The notes: generated by a model not told the origin, from the letters alone. 64,000 nucleotides of DNA from Novosphingobium sp. AAP83 (GCF_001295795.1 NZ_LJHY01000002.1:62001-126000), one strand, 5' to 3'. Positions 39,545 through 49,433 are shown, numbered from the stretch's first letter. Translations and numbers: made by a program.

Positions 39545-40819
39545 ATGAGCCCAAAGAACGCCAATCGCGATGCTTTTGCCGCTTATATCTGCGACGATGC
39601 CGCACTCGATATGCTCCGCCCTGCGGTTGTCGATATGGGCTGGGTGCCTGAAAAGTGCCACCGTGGCGGCCTGCGCAATGCTATTCAATCGCTGTCGATC
39701 ACGGCCAGCCCGAACATCTTGATGGTCGATCTGTCCGAAAGCGGCGATCCGCTGAACGACATCAACGCCCTGGCGGAAGTGTGCGAACCCGGCACGGTCG
39801 TCATCGCGGTCGGCCAGGTCAACGACGTGCGCCTGTACCGCGATCTTATGGCATCGGGCATTCAGGATTATCTGCTGAAGCCGCTAAACACCGGCCAGAT
39901 CCGTGATGCACTGGTTCAGGCGCAGGCAATCTTCACTGCGCCCAAAAATCAGGACCCAGGTGCCGTCAAGCGCCACATCTCAACAGCGGTTGTCGGCACA
40001 CGCGGCGGCGTTGGTGCATCCACCATCGCCACATCGCTCGCGTGGATGTTCAGCACCGACAACAAGCTGCCCACCGCGCTGCTGGATCTTGATGTCCATT
40101 TCGGCACCGGCGCTTTGACGCTCGATCTTGAACCCGGTCGCGGGCTGACGGACGCGATCGACAACCCAAGCCGCATTGACGGCCTGTTCCTTGAACGGGC
40201 TATGATCCGCGCCAACGATAACCTTGCGATCCTTTCCGCCGAAGCTCCGATCAATGCGCCGCTTATGACTGATGGCAGCGCATTTGTTCAACTTGAGGAG
40301 GAATTCCGTCAGTCGTTCGAAATGACGATGATCGATTTGCCACGCAACATGCTGATCAATTTCCCACATTTGCTGGGTGACGTGAACGTGGTCATTCTGG
40401 CCACCGAATTGACATTGGCCGGTGCGCGCGATGCGATCCGCCTGTTGTCATGGCTTAAAATCAACGCAAGCCACGCCCGCCCGATTGTCGTGGCCAACAA
40501 AGTCCAACTTGGCGCCAACGAAATCAGCAAAGCCGATTTTGAGGCCTCTATCGAACGCAAAATTGATTTCATGGTGCCGTACGACATCAAGGCTGCATCA
40601 AACGCGGCAAAGCTTGGCCAAACATTCATTGCGGCCAACAGCAGCTCCAAGGCGGGCGCAGTGCTACGCGAAATCGGCCGGATGGTGATGAGTTCAGTTG
40701 ATGAAGAAGGCGTGACCGCGACTGATACCAGCGGCGATAAACGCAAGGCATCCTTGCTGGGCAAGTTTGATCTCAAAAAAATGCTCGGCCCCAAGGCCAA
40801 AGAAAACGCCGCCACCTGA
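39545..40819 (+). CDS. cpaE: Tad pilus localisation ATPase CpaE (TadZ)
   Basis: 424 residues: an atypical receiver-like domain (about 1-125, with MVDLSESGD and SGIQDYLLKPLNTG), then a MinD/ParA-type ATPase (about 140-380). The P-loop is GTRGGVGASTIATSLAW, the CpaE form in which the signature lysine of ParA is altered. CpaE/TadZ marks the pole for pilus assembly. It is followed directly by tadB after 40 bases, without the usual cpaF between. Confidence 0.94.
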   Translation: MSPKNANRDAFAAYICDDAALDMLRPAVVDMGWVPEKCHRGGLRNAIQSLSITASPNILMVDLSESGDPLNDINALAEVCEPGTVVIAVGQVNDVRLYRDLMASGIQDYLLKPLNTGQIRDALVQAQAIFTAPKNQDPGAVKRHISTAVVGTRGGVGASTIATSLAWMFSTDNKLPTALLDLDVHFGTGALTLDLEPGRGLTDAIDNPSRIDGLFLERAMIRANDNLAILSAEAPINAPLMTDGSAFVQLEEEFRQSFEMTMIDLPRNMLINFPHLLGDVNVVILATELTLAGARDAIRLLSWLKINASHARPIVVANKVQLGANEISKADFEASIERKIDFMVPYDIKAASNAAKLGQTFIAANSSSKAGAVLREIGRMVMSSVDEEGVTATDTSGDKRKASLLGKFDLKKMLGPKAKENAAT

Positions 40820-40859
40820 TCGATCAGGTAACCCGAAACGTGACAGAAAGGCATAACAG

Positions 40860-41834
40860 ATGGAAGGCATGATCGAAACGGTCATCATGGCGGTGGGCCT
40901 TCTTCTGGCGATGGTGCTTGTCTATGCAGCGCTATCAGGGCCATCCGCTTCGAAAGAAGGCAGTCGCCGCCTGCAATCTGTCCGGTTCCGGCATTCGCAA
41001 AGCGCCAAAGACCGCGTTGAAGCACAATATCGCAAATCGCTTGCCGCCAACACACCGCGCGCAACAAAACTCGCAGGTTCCGGCTCACGCCTTGAAGTGC
41101 TGCAAATGCGGTTGAAGCGCACCGGGAAACCCTGGACTGTTGCGCAATACCTTTATGTCAGCGGCGGGATCGCCATGTTCATGATCCTGTTTGTCTTTAT
41201 CAAAACGGGCGCGGCGGTGCTTGCGCTGGCTGCGGGCATTCTGATCGGAGGTGGCCTTCCGCATTTCGTGGTCGGTTGGGCGATCAACAAGCGCATCAAA
41301 AACTTCGTCACGCGTTTGCCCGATGCGATGGACTTGCTCGTACGCGGCTTGCGCTCTGGTCTTCCGGTCACTGAAACACTGGGTGTTGTCGCGCGCGAAG
41401 TGCCCGGCCCGGTCGGCGTGGAATTCAAGCTGGTTACAGACCGGATCAAGGTTGGCCGCACGATGGAGGAGGCGCTGCAAGAAACCGCAGACCGTCTCAA
41501 TCTGCCCGAATTCAACTTCTTCTGCATCACTTTGGCGATCCAGCGCGAAACCGGTGGTAACCTTGCCGAAACGCTCTCCAACTTGTCTGACGTTCTCCGC
41601 AAGCGGGCGCAAATGAAGCTCAAAATCAGTGCGATGAGCTCTGAATCCAAGGCTTCGGCTTACATCGTGGGCGCGCTGCCCTTCATCGTGTTTATTCTGA
41701 TTTACACGATCAATCCTGAATACACGTTGCAGTTCTTCTCGGACGAGCGGCTTATCGCAACCGGCCTTGGCGGCCTGACGTGGCTGGGCATCGGCGCATT
41801 CATCATGGCCAAAATGGTCAGCTTCGAAATCTGA
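40860..41834 (+). CDS. tadB: Type II secretion F-domain protein TadB
   Basis: Inner-membrane platform protein, 324 residues with an N-terminal membrane helix (about 4-24), a helix pair near 95-130 and two C-terminal helices. The cytosolic T2SS-F domain has RLPDAMDLLVRGLRSGLPVTE and ETGGNLAETLSNLSDVLRKR. A GAAAGG ribosome-binding site precedes the ATG, so the gene has its own initiation signal right after cpaE. Confidence 0.95.
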   Translation: MEGMIETVIMAVGLLLAMVLVYAALSGPSASKEGSRRLQSVRFRHSQSAKDRVEAQYRKSLAANTPRATKLAGSGSRLEVLQMRLKRTGKPWTVAQYLYVSGGIAMFMILFVFIKTGAAVLALAAGILIGGGLPHFVVGWAINKRIKNFVTRLPDAMDLLVRGLRSGLPVTETLGVVAREVPGPVGVEFKLVTDRIKVGRTMEEALQETADRLNLPEFNFFCITLAIQRETGGNLAETLSNLSDVLRKRAQMKLKISAMSSESKASAYIVGALPFIVFILIYTINPEYTLQFFSDERLIATGLGGLTWLGIGAFIMAKMVSFEI

Positions 41835-41852
41835 GAAAAGGGACAGGCGATC

Positions 41853-42857
41853 ATGTTGGATACCGCGCCAGGACCGACCCTTCTCGGTGTCGACGTCTAT
41901 GTAGCTGGATCAATGCTCGTTGCCGTGGCGGCAGGGGCAGTCTTGTTTGCGATTTACACCGCCATTACCATTCGCGATCCCATGGCCAAGCGCGTCAAAG
42001 CACTTAGCGAGCGCCGCGAACAATTGAAGGCGGGCATTGTCGTCACCAATGCGCGCAAACGCACCAGCATCATTCGCGGCAACCAGACGACCGACCGTAT
42101 CCGCGTCTTTCTTGATTCGCTTAAAGTACTGCAAGACAGCCAGGTTGCGACTGTTCAGCAAAAGCTTGCCCAAGGCGGCATCCGCAAAAAGGAATGGGCG
42201 GTTGCGGTTATTCTGGCGCGGCTCATCGGCCCTATTGTGCTGGGCCTGATCGGGGCAATGCTGTTTTACTGGACAGATTCGTTTCCTGAATGGACGCCCT
42301 TCAAGCGCTTCATGGGCTTCGCGGCTTGTGTGATCCTGGGCTACAAAGGGCCGGACCTTGCCGTCCAGAACCTGATCAGCAAGCGCACCGCCGCCATTCG
42401 CAAAGGCTTGCCAGACGCGCTCGATCTTCTCGTGATCTGCGCCGAAGCGGGCCTGACCGTGGACGCCGCGTTCAACCGTGTCGCCCGCGAACTGGGCCGC
42501 GCTTATCCCGAACTGGGGGACGAATTCTCGCTAACGGCCATCGAGCTGTCATTCCTGACGGACCGTCGCCAAGCCTTTGAAAACTTTGCCTATCGCGTCA
42601 ATCTCGATTCGGTCAAAGGCGTGGTCACCACAATGATCCAGACCGAACGCTATGGTACGCCGCTGGCTTCGGCCTTGCGCGTGCTTTCGGCCGAATTCCG
42701 CAACGAACGCATGATGCGCGCTGAAGAAAAGGCCGCGCGCCTTCCGGCCATCATGACCATCCCGTTGATCCTGTTCATCCTTCCGGTGCTGTTCATCGTT
42801 ATTCTCGGGCCTGCGGCATGCTCGCTCAGCGATAACTTCATCAACAAGAAGTTCTGA
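41853..42857 (+). CDS. tadC: Type II secretion F-domain protein TadC
   Basis: 334 residues; second platform protein of the Tad system. N-terminal helix at about 15-40, and an F-domain containing KGLPDALDLLVICAEAGLTVDAAF and LASALRVLSAEFRNERMMRAEEKAARLP. Last gene in the locus, closed by a perfect 16-pair terminator. No tadD, tadE/F/G or flp pilin gene follows. Confidence 0.95.
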   Translation: MLDTAPGPTLLGVDVYVAGSMLVAVAAGAVLFAIYTAITIRDPMAKRVKALSERREQLKAGIVVTNARKRTSIIRGNQTTDRIRVFLDSLKVLQDSQVATVQQKLAQGGIRKKEWAVAVILARLIGPIVLGLIGAMLFYWTDSFPEWTPFKRFMGFAACVILGYKGPDLAVQNLISKRTAAIRKGLPDALDLLVICAEAGLTVDAAFNRVARELGRAYPELGDEFSLTAIELSFLTDRRQAFENFAYRVNLDSVKGVVTTMIQTERYGTPLASALRVLSAEFRNERMMRAEEKAARLPAIMTIPLILFILPVLFIVILGPAACSLSDNFINKKF

Positions 42858-42880
42858 CGCGGGCCTCCACCCGACGAACA

Positions 42881-42916
42881 AAAAGGCCCGGCAGGTTCGC
42901 ACCTGCCGGGCCTTTT
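42881..42916. terminator. Bidirectional terminator between tadC and the fumarylacetoacetase-family gene
   Basis: AAAAGGCCCGGCAGGT is perfectly complementary to ACCTGCCGGGCCTTTT across a TCGC loop (16 pairs). The A-tract and T-tract allow function on both strands, fitting the convergent genes. Confidence 0.93.
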
Positions 42917-42934
42917 AAATTCACGTCACGCCAA

Positions 42935-43942
42935 TCAGAGCGGCTTGATGCTCTGTTCAATCGCGCCGAAGATGCTTTTGCCTTTGGCGTCGCGCATTTC
43001 GATCCGCACGTTATCACCCCACTTCAGAAACGGTGTAGCCGGCGCACCTGCCGCAATCGTTTCCACCATGCGCTGTTCGGCAATGCAGGCATAGCCGCGC
43101 CCGCCTTGCGCCACGGGCCGCCCCGGCGATCCATCGGGATCACGGTTTGAAACCGTCCCGGAACCGATTATAGTCCCGGCACTTATGCTGCGCGTCTTGG
43201 CCAGATGCGCGATCAACACGCCAAAATCGAACGTGCATTCCTCGCCCGCATCGATCCGCCCGAAGGGGTCGCCATTCAGGTCGACCATAAGTGTACGCTG
43301 CAATTTGCCATCGGCCCAGCCATCGCCCAGCGCATCAGGCGTCACGAACACCGGCGAAAAATGACTGGCAGGTTTCGATTGGACAAAGCCGAAGCCCTTG
43401 GCCAATTCATCAGGGACAAGGTTGCGCAACGATACGTCGTTGACCAGCCCGATCAACCGCACATGCTTCAAGGCCGCGCTTGGCGTAACGCCTTGCGGCA
43501 CATCGCCGGTTACCACCACCACTTCGGCTTCAAAGTCGCAGCCCCACGCCTCGTCCGCCAACAGCACCGGTTCGCGCGCACTGCGCAAATCATCGCTGCC
43601 GCCCTGGTACATCAGCGGATCGGACCGGAAGGCTTCGGGCAGTTCGGCCCCGTGCGGCTTGCGCATCAGTTCGCTGTGATTGCCGCAAGCGCTGCTACCA
43701 ACCCACTGGTACGCCCGCGGCAAGGGCGCACAAGCCTCGCGTTCATGGAAGCGTTTGCGCGGGATCGCCCCGTGCGCCAGTTCTATCGATAGCGCTTCAA
43801 CCTGTGGGTAATACCGGTCCCAATCATCCAGCAGCCCCTGCATCGAAGGCACGATATGATCGGCATCGGCATACCATGCCAGATCATCGGACACAACGAT
43901 CAGCCGCCCGTCCCGGCCCTGCGGGAGGGATGCCAGTTTCAC
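42935..43942 (-). CDS. Fumarylacetoacetate hydrolase family protein
   Basis: 335 residues with the metal-binding core seen in WGCDFEAEVVVVTGD (E-x-E), GLVNDVSLRN and GTIIGSGTVSNRDP. The length and N-terminal half suit the fumarylacetoacetase-type aromatic-degradation enzymes that cleave C-C bonds of acylpyruvates, but tyrosine-pathway partners (hmgA, hpd, maiA) are not adjacent, so the substrate is open. The start is GTG, inside the stop of the MarR gene (GTGA), so it is translated with that regulator. Confidence 0.88.
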   Translation of the reverse strand: MKLASLPQGRDGRLIVVSDDLAWYADADHIVPSMQGLLDDWDRYYPQVEALSIELAHGAIPRKRFHEREACAPLPRAYQWVGSSACGNHSELMRKPHGAELPEAFRSDPLMYQGGSDDLRSAREPVLLADEAWGCDFEAEVVVVTGDVPQGVTPSAALKHVRLIGLVNDVSLRNLVPDELAKGFGFVQSKPASHFSPVFVTPDALGDGWADGKLQRTLMVDLNGDPFGRIDAGEECTFDFGVLIAHLAKTRSISAGTIIGSGTVSNRDPDGSPGRPVAQGGRGYACIAEQRMVETIAAGAPATPFLKWGDNVRIEMRDAKGKSIFGAIEQSIKPL

Positions 43943-44397
43943 TTTTCGTCGCCTTCCAGCTCGCGCGCCGCTTTCAGCAATTTGTCGAGGATCAAGCGCA
44001 ACTTGGCTTGCTCGCGCGGGCTGATCGCTGTGAATATCTTTTCGTAAATGCTCACCGCTTGCGGCCAGATCTTGCCGTGCAGTTCAAGGCCTGCATTCGT
44101 CAGCTCAAGATGGTGTGAGCGCCCGTCCATTTCGTTCGGGCTGCGCTGGATAAGATCGCGTTCTTCAAGCACTTTGCATGCGCGGTTCACGGCAACCTTG
44201 TCCATCACCGTGGCCCGGACCAGATCGCGTTGGGTAAGCGAACCGGCATCGCCCAGCACAGCCATAACGCGCCATTCCGGAATCTTCAGGCCAAATTCGC
44301 TGCGATATTCCCCCGATATCAGCGAACTCACCGCATTAGAGGTGATCGCCATCCGGTATGGCATGAAGTCTGAAAGTCGGCTGTCTGATTCAGGCAT
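43939..44397 (-). CDS. MarR-family transcriptional regulator
   Basis: 152 residues; winged-helix with EWRVMAVLGDAGSLTQRDLVRATVMDKVAVNRACKVLEERDLIQRSPNEMDGRSHHLELT at about 40-100. MarR dimers typically repress neighbouring genes and respond to phenolic ligands. It overlaps the fumarylacetoacetase-family gene and lies 111 bases from the MTA phosphorylase gene; that gap is A+T-richer and is the likely operator region. Repression of the downstream enzyme is an inference. Confidence 0.9.
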   Translation of the reverse strand: MPESDSRLSDFMPYRMAITSNAVSSLISGEYRSEFGLKIPEWRVMAVLGDAGSLTQRDLVRATVMDKVAVNRACKVLEERDLIQRSPNEMDGRSHHLELTNAGLELHGKIWPQAVSIYEKIFTAISPREQAKLRLILDKLLKAARELEGDEK

Positions 44398-44508
44398 ATT
44401 TTTGTATCACATGAAACCAACTCAGAATGCAAGATGGAAATAATATGTCACCAATTGGCATACCGGCTTTTAGTTCGTTTCACTCTTGTGTGCCAAACGA
44501 TATTTTCT

Positions 44509-45390
44509 TTAGCCAAGTACCCGTCCAGCTATGGCCCCCAGCTTTGCCACAAGTACTGGATCACGTTGCGCTGACGCTGTCATTATTGCGCTATCAAGCG
44601 CGCGATCAATCAGGCTGGCAGGCCGTTCAATGGGCAACAACGCCGCCAGTTGCATCAGTGTTTCGCGTGCCAGCGCGGTATTGCCTGCCATGACGCGCAA
44701 AACGTCGGCCACTTCGACATGTTCACCGTCGCGCCATGAATCGTAATCGGTCACCATGCCCAGCAAGGCATAAGGAAGCTCGGCCTCACGGGCGAGGCGG
44801 GCTTCGGGAAGCGCGGTCATGCCGATCACATCTGCGCCCCATTGCCGGTACATGCGGCTTTCCGCGCGGGTAGAGAATTGTGGCCCCTGCATGGCGAGAT
44901 AACAGCCCCCGCGATGAACCGCCGCACCTGCCGCAATTGCGGCATCGGCGGCAAAGCCGGCCAGACGCGAACACACCGGGTCCGCCATCGAGACATGCGC
45001 AACCAGCCCTTCGCCAAAGAACGAATCCGTGCGGCCATGCGTGCGGTCAATAAATTGGTCCACCGCCACAAAACTGCCCGGCGGCAGTTCTTCGCGCAGC
45101 GATCCGATGGCCGAAATCGCCAAGACATCGGTCACCCCGCATCGCTTTAGCACATCGATATTGGCGCGGGCATTGATCGCTTCAGGTGCAATACGGTGCC
45201 CCTTGCCGTGGCGCGGCAGGAATACGAAGTGCACGTGGCTAATGCGCCCGATTGTTACCGGTGCAGATGGCTCTCCAAACGGCGATGACACCGCAATTTC
45301 CTGCGCGTCTTCAAGCCCGTTGAAATCATAGAGCCCCGATCCGCCGATCACCCCGATCCGCCAGCCCGGCGTTCCAGCCTCAGCGCGCAA
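44509..45390 (-). CDS. mtnP: S-methyl-5'-thioadenosine phosphorylase
   Basis: Phosphorolysis of methylthioadenosine in methionine salvage. 293 residues; the core motifs GVIGGSGLYDFNGL, PRHGKGHRIAPEAINARANI, AMQGPQFSTRAESRMYRQWGADVIGMT and TDYDSW are those of MTAP-type phosphorylases. There is no ATG near the N-terminus; TTG at 45390 is the most likely start, overlapping the end of the TetR gene by 11 bases. No mtnA or other salvage genes are adjacent. Confidence 0.92.
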   Translation of the reverse strand: MRAEAGTPGWRIGVIGGSGLYDFNGLEDAQEIAVSSPFGEPSAPVTIGRISHVHFVFLPRHGKGHRIAPEAINARANIDVLKRCGVTDVLAISAIGSLREELPPGSFVAVDQFIDRTHGRTDSFFGEGLVAHVSMADPVCSRLAGFAADAAIAAGAAVHRGGCYLAMQGPQFSTRAESRMYRQWGADVIGMTALPEARLAREAELPYALLGMVTDYDSWRDGEHVEVADVLRVMAGNTALARETLMQLAALLPIERPASLIDRALDSAIMTASAQRDPVLVAKLGAIAGRVLG

Positions 45391-46018
45391 GAATGCCTGC
45401 CATCACAAAATCCACGGTATGCTGCCGGTAACGGTCGCGCAATTGCTCGGTCAACGCGTCCTGATTGAAACAATGCTTCAAAACCAGCCGCGCCGAAAAG
45501 AACCGGTCGGCCGCCCCGGTTGCGGTAAAATAAAACAGCTCGGGATCAATCGACCGGAACACGCCTGCCTTCACACCGTCAACAATAAACCGGTTATAAG
45601 CGCTTTGGAGCGGCAGCAGATATTGATTGGCGATCCGCTTGGCCTCGGCCTCGTCGCTATCGCGCACCAGCCGCATCAACAGCCGGTTGAGATAGGGATA
45701 ATCGAAGTAGGTATCGATGGATTTTGAGATATGCCGCCGCAGCTTGGCCTCGGGGTCCATATCGTCCTTGGCCAACAAGGCGTCGACCGATTTGACGATG
45801 TTGGCCATGTCCCTGTCAAGCAAGGCTTTGAGTAAGCCCGCTTTGTTGCCGAAATAGTACTTCACCAATGCCGAGTTCAAACCCGACCGCAAGCTCAATT
45901 CCGACAACGAGATATCGACAACATCACCTTCACGCATGATGGCCGACGCGGTCTGCAACAGCAGTTCCCTTGCGCCCGGCGTTTCAAGACTTTCTGCCTG
46001 CTCCATTACACTATTCAT
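45380..46018 (-). CDS. TetR-family transcriptional regulator
   Basis: 212 residues from ATG 46018 (MNSVMEQAESL); an ATG upstream at 46039 is possible. N-terminal helix-turn-helix, with ISLSELSLRSGLNSALVKYYFGNKAGLLKALLD (about 40-72), then an all-helical ligand domain. It is translated together with mtnP (overlap) and is the first gene of this minus-strand run, divergent from thiL. Target unknown. Confidence 0.9.
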   Translation of the reverse strand: MNSVMEQAESLETPGARELLLQTASAIMREGDVVDISLSELSLRSGLNSALVKYYFGNKAGLLKALLDRDMANIVKSVDALLAKDDMDPEAKLRRHISKSIDTYFDYPYLNRLLMRLVRDSDEAEAKRIANQYLLPLQSAYNRFIVDGVKAGVFRSIDPELFYFTATGAADRFFSARLVLKHCFNQDALTEQLRDRYRQHTVDFVMAGILAR

Positions 46019-46225
46019 TCCCAAACCAGCGCACACCATTACAGGTAAGCAAGCATATTAGCGGAAAAAGCGCAATCGCGACACCCGCGCAAGCATTTTC
46101 CAACTTCCCGAAGCACCAGACCAGACTTTCTGCCTCGACTGTCCACGCCCACTTTGCCCCCCCTGCTTTGTACAATGTCACAAGCACGCTTGTCCCGGCG
46201 GCTGCGCCATCCCATAGACTTATGT

Positions 46226-47116
46226 ATGAGCAAGGAATTCGCCCTTATCGAAGCCATGCGCGCTTTGGCGACGCACCCTGCGGCGCGCGGCCTTGCCGAT
46301 GATTGCGCGGTGCTCGATTTTGGTGGTGAATCGCTGGTAATCACGCACGATATGATGATCGAAGGCGTCCACTGGCTGGCGGGACAAGACATGGCCGATG
46401 TGGCGTGGAAGCTCGTCGCCACCAACTTGTCCGATCTTGCTGCCAAAGGCGCAGAACCGGTTGGTGTCCTTCTGGGCTTCACGTTGGGCGATCAGGACGA
46501 TCGCTTCATCACAGGCCTTGCCGAGGCGCTCAATGCGTTTGGCGTACCCCTGCTCGGCGGCGACACCGTCAGCGCCAACGGCCCGCGCAGCCTTGGCCTG
46601 ACCGCGCTGGGCCGCGCCACCCATTGCCCCGTGCCATCGCGCGCCGGAGCGAAACCGGGCGATACGCTATGGCTCACCGGCCCGGTCGGCGCCGCCATGC
46701 TCGGTTTCGAAGCCCTGCATAAGAGCGATGGGCGCGATCAGACCGGTGCCGATAGCGCCGCCTTCCGCCGCCCCGTCCCCCGGCTTGAAAAGGGCCGCGC
46801 GCTTGCGCCGCTTGCCACGGCCATGATGGATGTCTCGGACGGGCTGCTGATCGATGCTGCGCGCATGGCCGATGCCAGCAATGTCACGTTCGCCATTGAT
46901 TCCTCCGCCGTCCCCTTCCCTGCAGACCTGCCGCCGTCACGCCGCGATGACGCGATGCGCTGGGGCGATGATTACGAGCTGTTGCTGACCCTGCCTGCCA
47001 GCCTTGCGCCCCCCTGCTCTGCCCACTGGATCGGCATCGCCAAACCGCGCACGGCATCACCTGTTATTGTCGATGGTGCAGTGCCGCAGGGATCGCTGGG
47101 TTATACACATAGTTAA
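46226..47116 (+). CDS. thiL: Thiamine-monophosphate kinase
   Basis: Makes thiamine diphosphate from the monophosphate. 296 residues from ATG 46226 (MSKEFALIEAM). ThiL signatures: ADDCAVLDFGGESLVITHDMMIEGVHW, LVATNLSDLAAKGAEP, LLGGDTVSA and MMDVSDGLLIDAARM, with GDDYELLLT near the end. In many relatives it follows nusB; here a regulator gene diverges upstream and hppA follows after 121 bases. Confidence 0.95.
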   Translation: MSKEFALIEAMRALATHPAARGLADDCAVLDFGGESLVITHDMMIEGVHWLAGQDMADVAWKLVATNLSDLAAKGAEPVGVLLGFTLGDQDDRFITGLAEALNAFGVPLLGGDTVSANGPRSLGLTALGRATHCPVPSRAGAKPGDTLWLTGPVGAAMLGFEALHKSDGRDQTGADSAAFRRPVPRLEKGRALAPLATAMMDVSDGLLIDAARMADASNVTFAIDSSAVPFPADLPPSRRDDAMRWGDDYELLLTLPASLAPPCSAHWIGIAKPRTASPVIVDGAVPQGSLGYTHS

Positions 47117-47237
47117 ACTCTTGGTTGACCCACCGCATTGAAGGGCTTGCGAGCCGGAAATAAAACTATAGCTTCCCACCACCCGCGGTCGACGGGGACG
47201 GGCCATTCGTGGCACCGTTAAAAAGGGGGATGCCAAC

Positions 47238-49361
47238 GTGAACCTAGTCGTTTTATCGATTCTACTGGGGTTACTGGCCATTATTTATGGCTTTGTAACC
47301 AGCCGCCAGGTGCTTGGCGCACCGGCAGGCAATGCCAAAATGCAAGAAATCGCCGCCGCTATCCAGGAAGGCGCACAAGCCTATCTGAAGCGGCAATACA
47401 CCACGATCGCCATCGTGGGAGTCGTCGTCGCAGTGATTATCGCTGCCACGCTCGGAACCATCTCGGCAGTCGGTTTCGTTATCGGCGCAGTACTGTCAGG
47501 CGCTGCGGGCTTCATCGGGATGAACATCTCGGTCCGCTCCAACGTCCGCACCGCTGCTGCTGCACAAAGCGGCCTGCAACAAGGGCTTACCCTTGCATTC
47601 CGCGCAGGTGCCATCACCGGTATGCTGGTGGCTGGCCTTGCACTGCTCGCTATTGCAGTGTTTTACCATTACCTGACTGCCATCGCGGGCTATACCGTTG
47701 GCGGCGATGATCGCACGGTTGTTGATGGCCTTGTTGCCCTTGCCTTCGGTGCCTCGCTCATCTCGATCTTCGCGCGTCTGGGCGGCGGTATCTTCACCAA
47801 GGCGGCTGACGTGGGCGCAGATCTTGTCGGCAAGGTCGAAGCCGGCATCCCCGAAGACGATCCACGCAACCCTGCGGTTATTGCAGATAACGTCGGCGAT
47901 AATGTCGGCGATTGCGCCGGTATGGCTGCCGATTTGTTCGAAACTTACGTCGTCACCGTCGGTGCAACCATGGTGCTCACCGCGCTGCTGCTCAAGGGCC
48001 TTGGCGATGGCTTGGGCGCGATGATGGCATTGCCGCTGCTGATCGGCGGCGTGTGCATCGTCACTTCGATCATCGGCACTTACTTCGTCAAACTCGGCAG
48101 CTCGAACAACATCATGGGCGCAATGTACAAGGGCTTCCTTGTCACCGCCGTGCTGTCGGTCGGCGCAATATGGTGGGCTATCAGCTATGCCTTGGGCAAC
48201 ATGGAAACCGCCATGTCCTACACTGTGCTTGGCGATACCGTAACCTTCAACGGGCGCACGCTGTTTTACTGCTCATTGGTTGGTCTGGTCATCACCGGCC
48301 TGATCATCTGGATCACCGAATACTACACCAGCACCGCTTACCGTCCGGTACGCTCCATCGCCAAATCGTCGGAAACCGGCCACGGCACCAACGTCATTCA
48401 AGGCCTTGCTATCAGCCTTGAATCCACCGCCATGCCAACGCTGGTTATTTGCGCCGGTATCATCGGCGCTTATCAACTCGCAGGCCTGATCGGCATCGCT
48501 TATGCGGCCACTGCAATGCTTGCGCTGGCAGGTATGGTCGTCGCACTCGATGCATATGGCCCTGTTACCGATAACGCGGGTGGCATCGCCGAAATGGCAG
48601 GCCTTGATGATTCTGTCCGTGAAAAGACTGATGCTCTCGATGCCGTGGGCAACACCACCAAGGCTGTAACCAAGGGCTATGCCATCGGTTCGGCGGGCCT
48701 TGCCGCACTGGTTCTGTTCGCTGCCTACACCACCGACTTGCGCGAATTCTTCCCGAATCTCGCGGTCAGCTTCAGCCTTGAAAACCCCTATGTCATCGTC
48801 GGGCTGCTGCTCGGCGCGCTCCTGCCGTACCTGTTTGGTGCGATGGGCATGACCGCTGTGGGCCGCGCTGCGGGCGATGTGGTGATCGATGTTCGCAACC
48901 AGTTCCGCGAAAATCCGGGCATCATGGCCGGCACGTCCAAGCCTGATTATGCCCGCACGGTGGATCTTGTGACCAAGGCCGCGATCAAGGAAATGATCGT
49001 ACCATCGCTGCTTCCGGTGCTGGCTCCGATCGTGGTGTACTTTGTTATCGCCGCAGTCGCAGGTCAGGCCAATGGCTTTGCCGCGCTGGGCGCATTGCTG
49101 CTCGGCGTGATCGTCAGCGGCCTGTTCGTTGCCATCTCGATGACATCGGGCGGCGGCGCATGGGACAATGCCAAGAAGTATATCGAAGACGGCCACCACG
49201 GCGGCAAGGGCTCTGAAGCTCATAAAGCTGCGGTGACGGGCGATACTGTGGGCGATCCTTACAAGGATACCGCAGGCCCTGCCGTTAACCCGATGATCAA
49301 AATCACCAACATTGTCGCCCTGCTGCTTCTCGCAGCGCTGGCGGCCAACGCCGGGGGCTAA
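47238..49361 (+). CDS. hppA: Membrane-bound proton-pumping pyrophosphatase, K+-independent type
   Basis: Couples hydrolysis of pyrophosphate to ion pumping across the inner membrane. 707 residues with about 15-16 membrane helices. The start is GTG 47238, with AAGGGGG eight bases upstream. The catalytic motif [13 protein letters not shown] and [21 protein letters not shown] are intact. At the site that separates the two subfamilies the sequence is GNTTKAV (K475), the lysine of K+-independent H+-pumps rather than the alanine of K+-dependent ones. Terminator follows. Confidence 0.96.
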   Translation: MNLVVLSILLGLLAIIYGFVTSRQVLGAPAGNAKMQEIAAAIQEGAQAYLKRQYTTIAIVGVVVAVIIAATLGTISAVGFVIGAVLSGAAGFIGMNISVRSNVRTAAAAQSGLQQGLTLAFRAGAITGMLVAGLALLAIAVFYHYLTAIAGYTVGGDDRTVVDGLVALAFGASLISIFARLGGGIFTKAADVGADLVGKVEAGIPEDDPRNPAVIADNVGDNVGDCAGMAADLFETYVVTVGATMVLTALLLKGLGDGLGAMMALPLLIGGVCIVTSIIGTYFVKLGSSNNIMGAMYKGFLVTAVLSVGAIWWAISYALGNMETAMSYTVLGDTVTFNGRTLFYCSLVGLVITGLIIWITEYYTSTAYRPVRSIAKSSETGHGTNVIQGLAISLESTAMPTLVICAGIIGAYQLAGLIGIAYAATAMLALAGMVVALDAYGPVTDNAGGIAEMAGLDDSVREKTDALDAVGNTTKAVTKGYAIGSAGLAALVLFAAYTTDLREFFPNLAVSFSLENPYVIVGLLLGALLPYLFGAMGMTAVGRAAGDVVIDVRNQFRENPGIMAGTSKPDYARTVDLVTKAAIKEMIVPSLLPVLAPIVVYFVIAAVAGQANGFAALGALLLGVIVSGLFVAISMTSGGGAWDNAKKYIEDGHHGGKGSEAHKAAVTGDTVGDPYKDTAGPAVNPMIKITNIVALLLLAALAANAGG

Positions 49362-49397
49362 ACCCCGCATAACAACAAAACCGTTGTAAAATCGATG

Positions 49398-49433
49398 GCC
49401 CTGTCCGGACTTATCCGGGCGGGGCTCTTTTTT
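49398..49433 (+). terminator. Rho-independent terminator of hppA
   Basis: A 12-pair stem (GCCCTGTCCGGA with TCCGGGCGGGGC, two G-U pairs) around loop CTTA, followed by TCTTTTTT. Confidence 0.88.

Noticed and set aside
40820..40859. Possible remnant of cpaF between cpaE and tadB
   Set aside because: Only 40 bases, with a ribosome-binding site for tadB and no coding similarity to an ATPase.
44398..44508. Short open frame in the mtnP-marR gap
   Set aside because: The frame crosses into mtnP antisense and has no coding character; the gap is better read as a regulatory region.
45391..46225. SAM or other riboswitch controlling mtnP
   Set aside because: mtnP starts inside the tetR coding region, leaving no leader; the tetR upstream region shows no known riboswitch pattern.
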